A DNA stretch of 24,728 nucleotides from RUG572 sp051884915 (GTDB taxonomy: Bacteria > Verrucomicrobiota > Kiritimatiellia > RFP12 > UBA1067). Below the pieces are notes generated by a model, which searched no databases, was not told the origin of the DNA, and saw only the letters and a list, made by a program, of their open reading frames with translations. The stretch is taken from the NCBI GenBank assembly GCA_051884915.1, contig JBJEWF010000024.1:1-24728 (forward strand), read 5' to 3'. This document shows, piece after piece, positions 7,728 through 16,828 of the stretch. The stretch's first letter is position 1. Each line of letters starts with the position of its first letter. A program made the position numbers and the translations under genes.

Positions 7728-8573
7728 ATGAGGCGTGCCGTGGTTCTGTTGGCGGCGGGCGTGGCGTTGGCCGTTTCGGCCGAAAGCGCGACGGCCGGGA
7801 AGATCGCGGCGAAATGCCGGGTGACGGCCCGCGACCGGTGGCATGGCGGCGAGCGGACGGTCTTCGAGCTGAACGGCTGCGAGACGTGGGTCGTGGAGCC
7901 GGAGAAGCCGGCGGCGGGGAATCCGTGGGCGTGGATCATGGAATGGCCGGGGGCTTTCGCCAAGCGGACGGGCGCGCCGGCGCTGATTGCGGCGGGCTAT
8001 CGCGTGGTGACGTTCCGGCCGGGCTTCTACAAGGAGGGCGCGTTCGTCTCCCGGCCCGGCAACATGAACGACAGGCGGCTCGTGGAGAGCCGCGCGTTCC
8101 AGACGTTCGTGGTCGAGGAACTCGGTTTGGCGCCGAAGGCGAACCTGATCGGCATGAGCTGGGGCGGATTCTATTCCATCCGCTACGCCTCGACCTATCC
8201 CGACTGCGTCGCGCGCATCTACCTGGACGCGCCGCTGCTGGACTTTACGACGCTCGCCGGCTATTCGCAGGGCGGCTGGGGCCTCGCCGACACCTACAAG
8301 ATCGACTGCCGGACCTACGTCGGCAGGGACGACCCGCGCCAGCCGGTCAACCGCGCCGAACCGATCGCCAAGGCGGGCATCCCGATTCTGCTGCTCTACG
8401 GCGGCGCCGACGCCGTGGTGCCGCCGGGTCCGAACTGCGAGCGCTTCGCGGCGGCATTCAAGGCTTTCGGCGGCACGATCAGAATTCAGAAGCGCGGCGG
8501 GTACGGACACCATCCGCACGGCCTGGAAGTCGACGAACAGCAGCAGTTTGTCGATTTCTTCAACGGGAAGTGA
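7728..8573 (+). CDS. Secreted alpha/beta hydrolase
   Basis: 281 residues. The N-terminus MRRAVVLLAAGVALAVSAESATA is a signal peptide, placing the enzyme outside the cytoplasm. The fold is supported by the nucleophile elbow G-M-S145-W-G-G (IGMSWGGFYSIRYA), the acid Asp228 in LLLYGGADAVVPP and a His-rich end, GGYGHHPHG (His261, 262 or 264), for the catalytic triad. It resembles carboxyl-ester hydrolases and prolyl-oligopeptidase-type hydrolases; the substrate is unknown. The ATG at 7728 is favoured because AAAGGA lies nine bases upstream and the signal peptide begins there; an in-frame ATG at 7707 would add seven residues. A terminator-like hairpin follows at 8620. Confidence 0.75.
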   Translation: MRRAVVLLAAGVALAVSAESATAGKIAAKCRVTARDRWHGGERTVFELNGCETWVVEPEKPAAGNPWAWIMEWPGAFAKRTGAPALIAAGYRVVTFRPGFYKEGAFVSRPGNMNDRRLVESRAFQTFVVEELGLAPKANLIGMSWGGFYSIRYASTYPDCVARIYLDAPLLDFTTLAGYSQGGWGLADTYKIDCRTYVGRDDPRQPVNRAEPIAKAGIPILLLYGGADAVVPPGPNCERFAAAFKAFGGTIRIQKRGGYGHHPHGLEVDEQQQFVDFFNGK

Positions 8574-8619
8574 TGTGTCGCCGGTCGATTCCGGTGGCGA
8601 TCCGCGAGTGACGCGCACC

Positions 8620-8645
8620 TGCCGGGAAGCGGCATCCCGGCATTT
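8620..8645 (+). terminator. Intrinsic terminator-like hairpin
   Basis: TGCCGGGA (8620-8627) pairs perfectly with TCCCGGCA (8635-8642) around a seven-base loop and runs into TTT. It lies 47 bases after the alpha/beta hydrolase stop codon and just before the argJ promoter, so it probably separates the two units. The short T-tract makes it a modest terminator. Confidence 0.55.
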
Positions 8646-8653
8646 CCCGCTTG

Positions 8654-8662
8654 TGGTATAAT
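8654..8662 (+). promoter_or_regulatory. Extended -10 promoter of argJ
   Basis: TGG followed directly by a perfect TATAAT (8657-8662). I see no good -35 box at the usual distance, which fits an extended -10 promoter. The predicted leader of about 25 bases contains AGAGGA before the argJ ATG. No arginine-operator-like palindrome is apparent. Confidence 0.6.
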
Positions 8663-8693
8663 TGGGGCGTTGCAGCGAGAAAGAGGACGAGAA

Positions 8694-9911
8694 ATGGCTC
8701 TCAGGAAAATTTCGGGCGGCGTCTGCGCCGCAAAGGGATTCAGGGCGGCCGGCGTGCCCGCGAAGATCAAGTACGAAGGCCGTAACGACGTGGCGCTGAT
8801 CGTCGCCGACGCGCCGTGTGCGGCGGCGGCGATGTTCACGACGAATGCCGTGGCGGCGGCGCCGGTCGTCTACGACCGCGCGGTGGCGAAGGGCGGTCGC
8901 GCCCAGGCGATTCTCGCGAACAGCGGCTGCGCCAACGCCTGCACGGGCGAGCGGGGGCGCCGGGACGCCGAACTCGCCGCCTTGGCGACGGCGGGCGAAC
9001 TGGGGATCGATCCCCGGCACGTGTTCGTGGCGTCGACGGGCGTGATCGGACGGCCCCTGCCCATGGACCGCCTGCTGGCGGGCATGAAGGCCGCGGCCGG
9101 AAGTCTGGCGCGCTCGTCCGCGGCGGGACTCGCCGCGGAGAAGGCCGTGATGACGACGGACACGAAGCCGAAGCAGGCGGCGGTCCGGGTGGTGATCGAC
9201 GGCAAGACGGTGACGGTCGGCGGCATGTGCAAGGGCTCCGGCATGATCGAGCCCAACATGGCGACGATGCTCGGCTTCATCACCACCGACGCGGCCGTGA
9301 CGCCGGCGATGCTGCGCCGGGCGCTGAAGCTGGCGGTGTCCGCAAGCTTCAACCGCGTCGTCGTGGACGGCGACGAGTCGACGAACGACAGCGTGTTCCT
9401 GCTGGCGTCCGGCCAGGCGGGGAACGGGCTCATCGACCGGGCCGGCGCGGCGTTCGACCTGTTCGTCGAGGCGCTGACGGCCGTGGGCGTCGCGCTGGCG
9501 AAGCAGATGGCGGCCGACGGCGAGGGCGCGACCAAGTTCGTGGAGGTGCGCGTGAAGCACGCGAAGACGCCGCGCGACGCCGCGCGCGCGGCGCGCGCCG
9601 TCGCCAAGAGTCCGCTGGCGAAGACCTCCTGGTTCGGCAAGGACCCCAACTGGGGCCGCGTGCTCGCGGCGGTCGGCTATTCCGGCGCCGCGGTGGACGA
9701 CCGCACGGCGGAGGTGTTCTACGGCAAGACCTGGGCCTATCGCAGGGGGCAGGTGGCCGACGCGGCGCAACTCGCCAGACTCGAAAGGGAAATGGCCGGC
9801 GCCGAACTCGTGGTGACGGTCGATCTGCATCTCGGCGAGGCGGCGGCCACGGTCTACACGTGCGATTTCTCGCTCGACTACGTGCACATCAACGCCGACT
9901 ACACGACCTGA
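8694..9911 (+). CDS. argJ: Bifunctional glutamate N-acetyltransferase/amino-acid acetyltransferase
   Basis: 405 residues, the standard length. ArgJ transfers the acetyl group from N-acetylornithine to glutamate, recycling it in arginine biosynthesis, and some forms also use acetyl-CoA. The protein is made as a precursor that cuts itself before the Thr nucleophile; that site is seen as Ala190-Thr191 in EPNMATMLGFITTDA. Other family motifs are LANSGCANACTG, ASTGVIGRPLPMD, KGSGMIEPNM, FNRVVVDGDESTNDS and KTSWFGKDPNWGR, with the typical C-terminal DYVHINADYTT. It has its own promoter and is followed six bases later by xseA. No other arginine genes are in the window. Confidence 0.97.
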   Translation: MALRKISGGVCAAKGFRAAGVPAKIKYEGRNDVALIVADAPCAAAAMFTTNAVAAAPVVYDRAVAKGGRAQAILANSGCANACTGERGRRDAELAALATAGELGIDPRHVFVASTGVIGRPLPMDRLLAGMKAAAGSLARSSAAGLAAEKAVMTTDTKPKQAAVRVVIDGKTVTVGGMCKGSGMIEPNMATMLGFITTDAAVTPAMLRRALKLAVSASFNRVVVDGDESTNDSVFLLASGQAGNGLIDRAGAAFDLFVEALTAVGVALAKQMAADGEGATKFVEVRVKHAKTPRDAARAARAVAKSPLAKTSWFGKDPNWGRVLAAVGYSGAAVDDRTAEVFYGKTWAYRRGQVADAAQLARLEREMAGAELVVTVDLHLGEAAATVYTCDFSLDYVHINADYTT

Positions 9912-9917
9912 TTGCCC

Positions 9918-11282
9918 ATGGCGGATCCCGTCTTCACAGTTGCGCAGCTGACGCTGTCCGTGCGGAAGAATCTCCTTGCGAACAACGCGAAACTGGCGGG
10001 CGTATGGATTGAAGGGGAGATTTCCGGGAACAGGCTCTACGCGTCGGGGCACCGCTATTTCACGCTGAAGGACAAGGACGCCGCCATCAGCTGCGTGCTC
10101 TTCGCCTTCGCGATGAAGGGCTGCGACGAGGCGTTCAGGGCGCTGCTGGCGCAGGGCGAGTCGAAGGTCGACGGCGTCAAGGTCCTCGTCCAGGGCGAAC
10201 TGGACCTGAACATGCGGCGCGGACAGTATTCGTTCAAGGTCGGCCGCGTGCGGGTCGCGGGCGTCGGCGACAGGATGGCGCAGTTCAACGCGCTCAAGGC
10301 CCGGCTGGAGGCGGAAGGGCTGAACAAGCTCGACCATCCGGAACTGCGCCGGGCGATTCCGTTCCTGCCCCACCGCATCGCGATCGTCACCTCTCCGGCG
10401 GGCGCGGTCATCCACGACATGTGTGACGTGCTGCTGCGCCGCTTCCCCAACGTGGAAATCCGGCTCTTTCCCGTCAAGGTGCAGGGCGAGGGGGCCGTCG
10501 CGTCGATTGCCGGGGGCATCGCGTTCTTCCAGACGGACGCGTGGGCGCCGGACGTTCTCATCGTCGGGCGCGGCGGCGGGTCGGTCGAGGACCTGTGGGC
10601 GTTCAACGAGGAGCCGGTCGTCCGCGCCGTGGCGGCCTCGCGGATTCCCGTGATTTCGGCCGTGGGACACGAGTCGGACACGACGCTGTGCGACCATGTG
10701 GCGGATCTGCGCGCCGGGACGCCGTCGATCGCGGCCGAGCGCGCGGTGCCCGTGAAGGCGGAACTGGTGGCGCGCGTGGCGGATCTGGCGAAACGCCTGG
10801 GCCATGCGGCGCAGCAGCGCGTGGACACGCATGCCCAGCACCTGGACTATCTGGCCGACAAGCTGGAGCGGCTGCCCCTGCATCGCCTGGAGCGGCTGGC
10901 CCTGCGGTTCGCTTCGGCCCGGCAGCGGCTGGCCGAGGCGCCGCAGGCGCGGGTCTCCGCCCTGGCGCTCGGCCTGGAACGGGCGGCGGGACGGCTGGCG
11001 CCGGCCGCGGCGGCGTCTCTGGCCGTCTGCGAACGGCGGCTGCAGGCCGCCGCCGCGCGGCTGCGGCCGCGGATGGACGCGGCGTTTCTGTCGGCGACGG
11101 CCAGCGTCCGCGAACAGGCGGCGAAACTGGCGCTGCTGGATCCGTTCGCCGTGCTGGAGCGCGGCTATTCGATCACGACGGACGCCGGGGGGCGTGTCGT
11201 CCGCAGGACGTCCGGCGTCGCGTCGGGCGACGTCCTGGTCACGCGGCTCGCCGACGGCGTGGTTCGTTCGACCGTCGACTGA
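9918..11282 (+). CDS. xseA: Exodeoxyribonuclease VII large subunit
   Basis: 454 residues. XseA is the catalytic subunit of exonuclease VII, which degrades single-stranded DNA to oligonucleotides. The N-terminal OB fold (VWIEGEISGNRLYASGHRYFTLKD) is followed by the catalytic domain with IAIVTSPAGAVIHD, VGRGGGSVEDLWAFNEE and AVGHESDTTLCDHVADLRAGTPS, then an Ala/Arg/Leu-rich coiled coil (about 270-400) and the C-terminal DPFAVLERGYSI motif. The ATG at 9918 fits the family start; a TTG at 9912 is possible. No clear ribosome site is seen, which suggests coupling to argJ, whose stop codon is six bases upstream. The small subunit gene xseB is not adjacent. Confidence 0.96.
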   Translation: MADPVFTVAQLTLSVRKNLLANNAKLAGVWIEGEISGNRLYASGHRYFTLKDKDAAISCVLFAFAMKGCDEAFRALLAQGESKVDGVKVLVQGELDLNMRRGQYSFKVGRVRVAGVGDRMAQFNALKARLEAEGLNKLDHPELRRAIPFLPHRIAIVTSPAGAVIHDMCDVLLRRFPNVEIRLFPVKVQGEGAVASIAGGIAFFQTDAWAPDVLIVGRGGGSVEDLWAFNEEPVVRAVAASRIPVISAVGHESDTTLCDHVADLRAGTPSIAAERAVPVKAELVARVADLAKRLGHAAQQRVDTHAQHLDYLADKLERLPLHRLERLALRFASARQRLAEAPQARVSALALGLERAAGRLAPAAAASLAVCERRLQAAAARLRPRMDAAFLSATASVREQAAKLALLDPFAVLERGYSITTDAGGRVVRRTSGVASGDVLVTRLADGVVRSTVD

Positions 11283-11336
11283 CGGCGCCGCCGTGCCCGG
11301 CGTGCCGCAAATTTCCGTCCCCGCGAAACCGATTTT

Positions 11337-11345
11337 TGATACAAT
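11337..11345 (+). promoter_or_regulatory. Extended -10 promoter of secA
   Basis: TGA followed by TACAAT (11340-11345) ten bases before the secA ATG at 11356. With transcription starting about seven bases after the -10 box, the mRNA would be leaderless or nearly so, and no ribosome site is present to contradict this. The region 11283-11336 between xseA and this promoter holds only GC-rich sequence. Confidence 0.55.
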
Positions 11346-11355
11346 ACTCGAACCT

Positions 11356-14300
11356 ATGGACATTCTCAGGAAAATATTCGGAACGAAGAACGCGCGCGAA
11401 CTGAAGCGGATCAGGCCGATTGTCGCGGAGATCAACCGCATTGAGGCGGAATACCAGGCGAAGAATCTTTCCGACGCCGATTTCCCGCGCATGACGGCGG
11501 AATTCAAGAAGCGCGTGGCCGGCGGCGAGACGCTGGACCACATCCTGCCCGAGGCCTTCGCGCTCGTCAAGAACGCCTGCCGCCATCTTGTGGGAACGAC
11601 GGAAGAGGTTTGCGGGCACGTTCTGACCTGGGACATGGTGCCGTTCGACTGCCAGCTGGTGGGCGGCATCGTGCTGCACCAGGGCAAGATCGCGGAAATG
11701 CAGACGGGCGAGGGCAAGACGCTGGTCGCCACGCTGCCGCTCTACCTCAACGCCCTGTTGGGCAAGAACGTGCAGCTGGTGACCGTGAACGACTATCTGG
11801 CGCGGCGCGATGCCACGTGGATGGGGCATCTCTACCGGTACCTCGGCCTGACCGTCGGCTGCATCCAGAACTCGATGGACTCCGCCCAGCGCCGCGAGCA
11901 GTACCTGTGCGACATCACGTACGGCACGAACAGCGAGTTCGGTTTCGACTACCTGCGCGACAACGGCATGGCCGTCGAACCCGAGCAGGTCGTGCAGAAC
12001 GGCCACCATTTCGCGATTGTCGACGAAGTGGACTCCATCCTGATCGACGAGGCGCGCACGCCGCTGATCATCAGCGGACCCGCCACGGTCTCGACCGCCC
12101 ACCAGTACGTGTCCATGCGCCCGCTGGTGGACGCGATGGTCCGCGCGCAGACCAAGCAGTGCAACGAATTCATCGCCGAGGCGAAGAAGCGCCTCGCGGA
12201 AGGCGACGAATGGGGCTGCAAGTTCAAGCTCTACCAGGTCTACCATTCGCTGCCGAAGCACAAGCAGATGCTGCACATGTTCGAGGACGCGGCCATCCGC
12301 AAGCTCCACGAGGACGTGGAGATGCAGATGCTTTCGGAGATGTACAAGGAGAAGGCGCGCGAACTGCGGGCGGAACTTTTCTTCACGATCGACGAGCGCA
12401 ACCGCGAAGTGGCGCTGACGGACAAGGGCTGCGACAAGATGAACCCGCAGGACCCGTCGATGTTCGTCATCCCCGATCTGGCGGGCGTGATGAGCCAGCT
12501 GGACGGCGACAAGACGATGCCGCCCGAGCAGAAAGCCGAGCGCAAGCGGCTGGCCCAGGCGGACTTCATGGAGCGTTCGGAGCGCGTCCACGTGGTGGAC
12601 CAGCTGCTGCGCGCCTACTGCCTGTACGAGCGCGACGTGGACTACGTCGTCCAGGAGAACCACGTCTACATCGTCGACGAATTCACGGGACGCATCCTGC
12701 CGGGCCGCCGCTGGAGCGACGGTCTGCACCAGGCCGTGGAGGCGAAGGAGGGGGTCGAGATCGAAAAGGAAAGCCAGACGCTGGCGACGATCACGATCCA
12801 GAACTATTTCCGCCTCTACGCGAAACTGGCGGGCATGACCGGCACGGCGGAAACGGAAGCGCGCGAGTTCAAGGACATCTACAAGCTGGGCGTCGTGGCG
12901 ATTCCGACGAATCGCCCGATCCGCCGAATCGACGGCAACGACCAGATCTACCGCACGCAACGCGAGAAATACAAGGCGATTGTCGCGGAGGTGCAGAAGC
13001 GCCACGCGGCGGGGCAGCCGGTGCTGCTCGGCACGGTGACGGTCGACACGTCCGAAATCCTCTCCCGGCTCCTCAAGGCGGCGAAGATTCCGCATGAGGT
13101 GCTCAACGCGAAGAACCATGCGCGCGAGGCCGAGATCGTGATGCTGGCCGGCCAGCCGGGCGCGGTCACGATCGCGACGAACATGGCCGGCCGCGGAACC
13201 GACATCAAGCTCGGACCCGGCGTCGTGACGCTGCCGCCGGACGTCGTGAAGGGGTCGCTGTCGCTCAAGGACCGGCTGCCGGGGACGAAGGACACGATCC
13301 AGCAGATCCTGGAGGCGCATCCCCAGGGACTCTACGTGATCGGCTCCGAACGCCACGAGTCGCGGCGCATCGACCGCCAGCTTCGCGGCCGGTGTTCGCG
13401 CCAGGGCGATCCGGGCGGTTCGCAGTTCTACATCTCGCTCGAAGACAACCTGATGCGCCTCTTCGGTTCGCAGAAGATCAGCGGCATCATGCAGCGCCTC
13501 GGCATGAAGGAAGGCGAGGTGATGGAGCACCGCTGGCTCAACAAGAGCGTCGAGACGGCGCAGCGCCGCGTGGAACAGCAGCACTACGCCATCCGCAAGC
13601 GGACGCTTGAGTTCGACGACGTGATGAACAAGCAGCGGTCCATCGTCTACGAGCTGCGCGGATCGGTGCTGTCGGGAACGCCGGAGTTCGTCCACCGGAC
13701 GGTTCTGGACGTGTTCGACGATCTGGTGATGATGCAGTGCGAACGCTGCCTGTCCGACCCGAAGGGGTCCGGCGTGGAGGAATTCCGGGGGTGGCTGAGC
13801 GCCACCTTCCCCGTGACGGTCGAGGCGGAGGCCTTGAAGCCCTTCCTCGGCGAGCCCGGCAAGGCGTGCGAGTACGTGTTCAAGTTCGTGCAGGAGGCCT
13901 ACGAGGCCAAATGCGCGAGCGAAGATCCCGCCACGCTGCCGCACATGGAGCGGGGCGTCTTCCTGCAGTGCATCGACCGCGAATGGCAGGACTACCTGCG
14001 GGCCATGGACGATCTGCGCCACAACGTGAACCTGCGCTCGTACGGCCAGCGCGATCCGCTGATCGAGTACAAGCGCGAGGCGTTCGACATGTTCGAGAAC
14101 CTGATGAACACCATCAAGACGGGCGTGGCGAATCTGGAGTTCCGGGCGTCGACGGCGCAGAACATGCGCCGCATGATGGTGGCGCGGATCGTCGCGGAGG
14201 CGAACGCCAAGGCCCAGGCGGCTTTCGAGAAGGGGGCTTCGCCCGAGGAGGCCCGGAAGATCGCCGAAGAGGTGCTGTCGGCCGCGAACATCCGCGTCGT

Positions 14301-14577
14301 CCAGGGACCGCCTCCCGGGGAGACGCCGCCGGCGGGAGGCGCGGCCGCGGAAGCCGAGGCGCCGGCCCCCGAGGCGCCGGCCCCGCGGGAACCGTCGGGT
14401 CCCAAGCGCGTCGAGGACGTGTTCGCGAGCATGATGAGCCAGATGTCGGGCCGCGAAGTCAAGGTGGTTCGCCGCCCGCCGCCGCCGGACGGCAGCGGAC
14501 TGCCGGGACGGAACGACCCGTGCCCCTGCGGAAGCGGGAAGAAATACAAGAAATGCTGTGGACGCGGTCAGGTTTGA
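11356..14577 (+). CDS. secA: Preprotein translocase ATPase SecA
   Basis: 1073 residues, longer than the 901 of E. coli. SecA is the cytoplasmic motor that drives unfolded preproteins through SecYEG. Walker A is Q116-T-G-E-G-K-T122 in AEMQTGEGKTLVATLPLY; Walker B is IVDEVDSILIDEARTPLIISGP; helicase motifs include GMTGTAETEAREF, TNMAGRGTDIKL and SRQGDPGGSQFYISLED. After ISGP there is an insertion of roughly 60 residues (from about HQYVSMRPLVDAMV to RAELFFTIDER), like that of Bacteroidetes and some PVC SecAs. A Pro/Ala-rich linker near residues 985-1015 precedes a C-terminal SEC-C zinc motif CPCGSGKKYKKCC, which binds SecB or ribosomes. The ATG at 11356 gives the standard N-terminus. Confidence 0.97.
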   Translation: MDILRKIFGTKNARELKRIRPIVAEINRIEAEYQAKNLSDADFPRMTAEFKKRVAGGETLDHILPEAFALVKNACRHLVGTTEEVCGHVLTWDMVPFDCQLVGGIVLHQGKIAEMQTGEGKTLVATLPLYLNALLGKNVQLVTVNDYLARRDATWMGHLYRYLGLTVGCIQNSMDSAQRREQYLCDITYGTNSEFGFDYLRDNGMAVEPEQVVQNGHHFAIVDEVDSILIDEARTPLIISGPATVSTAHQYVSMRPLVDAMVRAQTKQCNEFIAEAKKRLAEGDEWGCKFKLYQVYHSLPKHKQMLHMFEDAAIRKLHEDVEMQMLSEMYKEKARELRAELFFTIDERNREVALTDKGCDKMNPQDPSMFVIPDLAGVMSQLDGDKTMPPEQKAERKRLAQADFMERSERVHVVDQLLRAYCLYERDVDYVVQENHVYIVDEFTGRILPGRRWSDGLHQAVEAKEGVEIEKESQTLATITIQNYFRLYAKLAGMTGTAETEAREFKDIYKLGVVAIPTNRPIRRIDGNDQIYRTQREKYKAIVAEVQKRHAAGQPVLLGTVTVDTSEILSRLLKAAKIPHEVLNAKNHAREAEIVMLAGQPGAVTIATNMAGRGTDIKLGPGVVTLPPDVVKGSLSLKDRLPGTKDTIQQILEAHPQGLYVIGSERHESRRIDRQLRGRCSRQGDPGGSQFYISLEDNLMRLFGSQKISGIMQRLGMKEGEVMEHRWLNKSVETAQRRVEQQHYAIRKRTLEFDDVMNKQRSIVYELRGSVLSGTPEFVHRTVLDVFDDLVMMQCERCLSDPKGSGVEEFRGWLSATFPVTVEAEALKPFLGEPGKACEYVFKFVQEAYEAKCASEDPATLPHMERGVFLQCIDREWQDYLRAMDDLRHNVNLRSYGQRDPLIEYKREAFDMFENLMNTIKTGVANLEFRASTAQNMRRMMVARIVAEANAKAQAAFEKGASPEEARKIAEEVLSAANIRVVQGPPPGETPPAGGAAAEAEAPAPEAPAPREPSGPKRVEDVFASMMSQMSGREVKVVRRPPPPDGSGLPGRNDPCPCGSGKKYKKCCGRGQV

Positions 14578-14617
14578 GTCTGCCGGCCGGCCCGCCCGGG
14601 CGCCGCGCGCGGCAGAC
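14578..14617 (+). terminator. Long GC-rich hairpin after secA, possible terminator
   Basis: GTCTGCCG (14578-14585) pairs perfectly with CGGCAGAC (14610-14617), beginning at the base after the secA stop codon, and the GC-rich interior can pair further. No T-run follows. The remaining bases to 14678 hold the AAGGAG ribosome site of the next gene but no convincing -10 box. Confidence 0.4.
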
Positions 14618-14678
14618 CGCGCAAGTTTGGGTTCAGTAGTCGGTTCGCGGCAGACAGGCCGCAGAAGGAGCGGGTGAG

Positions 14679-15839
14679 TTGGCCAACGAATTTCTCGTAT
14701 TCGACCGCGTCACGAAGCGTTTCGGCGCGCTGACGGCCGTCAACGACGTTTCGATCTCCATCAAAAAGGGCGAATTCTTCTCCCTGCTCGGTCCGTCGGG
14801 GTGCGGCAAGACGACTTTGCTGCGCATGCTTGGCGGGTTCGAGCGTCCGGATTCGGGCCGCATCTACCTGAACGGGAAGGACATCACGGACGCGCCGCCG
14901 AACCAGCGCCGCGTCCATACGGTCTTCCAGAACTACGCGCTGTTCCCGACAATGACGATCTGGGACAACATTGCCTTCTCCCTCCGGCTGGCGAAAAAGC
15001 CGAAAGCGGAGATCGAAGAGTCGGTCGACGCGATTCTTGAGATGATCCGGATGACCGACCACGCCTGGAAATACCCCAGCCAGCTTTCCGGCGGGCAGAA
15101 GCAGCGCGTGGCGATCGCCCGCGCGCTTGTCGACCGGCCGCAGGTGCTGCTGCTGGACGAGCCTCTGGCCGCGCTCGACCTGAAACTGCGCCAGCACATG
15201 CTGCTCGAACTGGACACGATCCACGACCAGGTCGGCATCACGTTCATGTACGTGACGCACGACCAGGGCGAGGCGATGTCGCTGTCGGACCGCATCGCCG
15301 TCATGAACCGCGGCAGGGTCGAGCAGCTGGATACGCCGGCGAAGATCTACGAGGCGCCGGTGTCCAGCTTCGTGGCGTCGTTCATCGGCGACACGAATTT
15401 CTTCGCGGGCGGAATCGTCTCCACGGAAGGGGACTACTGCACGATCGACTGCCCGGGCTTCGCCTCGATCAGGGCGTTCAACGACAAGAACCTCGCGGTC
15501 GGCCAGAAGGTCCACCTGTCGGTGCGGCCCGAGAAGATCCGCGTGACCCTGCAGCCGCCGCCGCCGGAGAAGGGGGCGGGAATCAACGTGTTCCAGAGTC
15601 GGGTGACGGACGTCATCTACCAGGGCGTCTACACGAAATACTGGCTCAAGAGCGGGGACCGCAGCGTCAGTGCGCTGAAGCCCCACTCGCGGTTCCTGCT
15701 GGACCAGGAGCCCATCACCTGGAACGACCGGGCGTACATGTGGTGGCACCCGGACGACGGCTACATGATCGAGAACTTCAGCGAATCGGACGAGGCGCTC
15801 GTTCAGCCGCCGCCGGCCGCAAAGGCGGGTCTGCCATGA
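14679..15839 (+). CDS. potA: Spermidine/putrescine-type ABC transporter ATP-binding protein
   Basis: 386 residues. PotA powers polyamine import through PotB and PotC. Walker A is GPSGCGKTT, the Q-loop VFQNYALFPTMTIWDNIAF, the signature QLSGGQKQRVAIARAL, Walker B LLLDEPLAALD and the H-loop VTHDQGEAM; a C-terminal TOBE-type regulatory domain follows (about 240-370, with VHLSVRPEKIRV). The start is a TTG at 14679, chosen because AAGGAG lies eight bases upstream and MANEFLVFDRVTKRFG matches the family start. The stop codon overlaps the potB start (ATGA). Polyamine specificity is inferred from the PotA-like sequence and the two permease genes; other small cations or organic solutes are possible. 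Confidence 0.9.
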   Translation: MANEFLVFDRVTKRFGALTAVNDVSISIKKGEFFSLLGPSGCGKTTLLRMLGGFERPDSGRIYLNGKDITDAPPNQRRVHTVFQNYALFPTMTIWDNIAFSLRLAKKPKAEIEESVDAILEMIRMTDHAWKYPSQLSGGQKQRVAIARALVDRPQVLLLDEPLAALDLKLRQHMLLELDTIHDQVGITFMYVTHDQGEAMSLSDRIAVMNRGRVEQLDTPAKIYEAPVSSFVASFIGDTNFFAGGIVSTEGDYCTIDCPGFASIRAFNDKNLAVGQKVHLSVRPEKIRVTLQPPPPEKGAGINVFQSRVTDVIYQGVYTKYWLKSGDRSVSALKPHSRFLLDQEPITWNDRAYMWWHPDDGYMIENFSESDEALVQPPPAAKAGLP

Positions 15840-16828
15840 AAAAGGGTCTGCGCGGCCGTTTGCCGGAATGGCTGGTGACGATTCCGTCTTTCGTGTGGCT
15901 GCTGCTCTTCTTCGCGGCGCCCACGCTGATCGTGCTGTCTTTCACGTTCCACGGCCACACGCCCAACGGCGGCGTGGCCGACGGGTGGTCGATGGAGACG
16001 TGGCGGGCGCTGGTGGATCCCGACTATCCCGCAATCGTCTGGCGGACGATCCGCCTGGCCTTTGAAGTGACGGTCTGGTGCATCCTTCTCGCGCTGCCCT
16101 GTTCCTACGCCATCGCGCGGATGAACAAGAAATTGCGCGCAATCGTGGCGGGGCTGATCATGCTGCCGTTCTGGACGAGTTTCGTCGTCCGCGTCTTTGC
16201 CTGGAAGACCATGCTGCATCCGGACGGCTGGCTGCAGACGTGCTACACGGGATTCGTCCAGCTGCGCGTCTGGCTGTTCGACTGGCTGCCCGGCTTCCTC
16301 CAGTCGTTCTTCATCCGGCTCGGGCTGGCCGCGCGGGGGCCGACGGACCTGTCGACGGCGACGATTCTCGATTCGGAACTGGCCGTGGTGCTCGTCTCCG
16401 TCTACACGTTTCTGCCGTTCGCCATCATGCCGATCTACTCGGCGGCCGAGAAGTTCGACTTCTCGCTCATGGAGGCGGCGCGCGACCTGGGCGCCAAAAG
16501 CTTCTACGCCTACCGGAAGATCTTCATCCCCGGCGTCAAGCAGGGAATCGTTTCGGCCATCCTGATGGTCTTCATCCCGGCGATCGGTTCGTACGTGATT
16601 CCGCAGATGCTCGGCGGGACGAACTGCATCCTGATCGGCAACAAGATCTTCATGCGGGCCATCCAGAACCGCAACATCCCCCATGCGTCCGCGCTCGCGG
16701 CGCTCATGGCGATTTCCGTTCTCGTGCCGCTGGGCTGCGCCATGTGGTGGAAGCGGCGCCAGAATGCGCGCGACCGGAAACGGCTGGCGGACGAAACGGC
16801 CCGCCGCATGCAGGGAGGCGTCGCATGA
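15836..16828 (+). CDS. potB: Spermidine/putrescine-type ABC transporter permease
   Basis: 330 residues, an inner-membrane permease of the PotB/PotH type with about six hydrophobic segments (first at residues 15-36, then near 68-90, 101-120, 183-203, 236-260 and 285-305). The EAA loop that docks on PotA is seen as FSLMEAARDLGAKSFYAYRKIFIPGVKQGI. The MLPFWTSFVVRVFAWKTML segment is typical of polyamine permeases. It overlaps potA and potC by four bases each (ATGA), so translation of all three is coupled. The loop between the third and fourth segments (about 125-180) is somewhat longer than usual. Confidence 0.9.
   Translation: MKKGLRGRLPEWLVTIPSFVWLLLFFAAPTLIVLSFTFHGHTPNGGVADGWSMETWRALVDPDYPAIVWRTIRLAFEVTVWCILLALPCSYAIARMNKKLRAIVAGLIMLPFWTSFVVRVFAWKTMLHPDGWLQTCYTGFVQLRVWLFDWLPGFLQSFFIRLGLAARGPTDLSTATILDSELAVVLVSVYTFLPFAIMPIYSAAEKFDFSLMEAARDLGAKSFYAYRKIFIPGVKQGIVSAILMVFIPAIGSYVIPQMLGGTNCILIGNKIFMRAIQNRNIPHASALAALMAISVLVPLGCAMWWKRRQNARDRKRLADETARRMQGGVA

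Noticed and set aside
7590..11732. Very long (1380-codon) open frame on the - strand
   Set aside because: It is antisense to the hydrolase, argJ, xseA and the start of secA, all with strong family motifs. Its His/Arg/Asp-rich translation is the usual shadow of GC-rich coding sequence.
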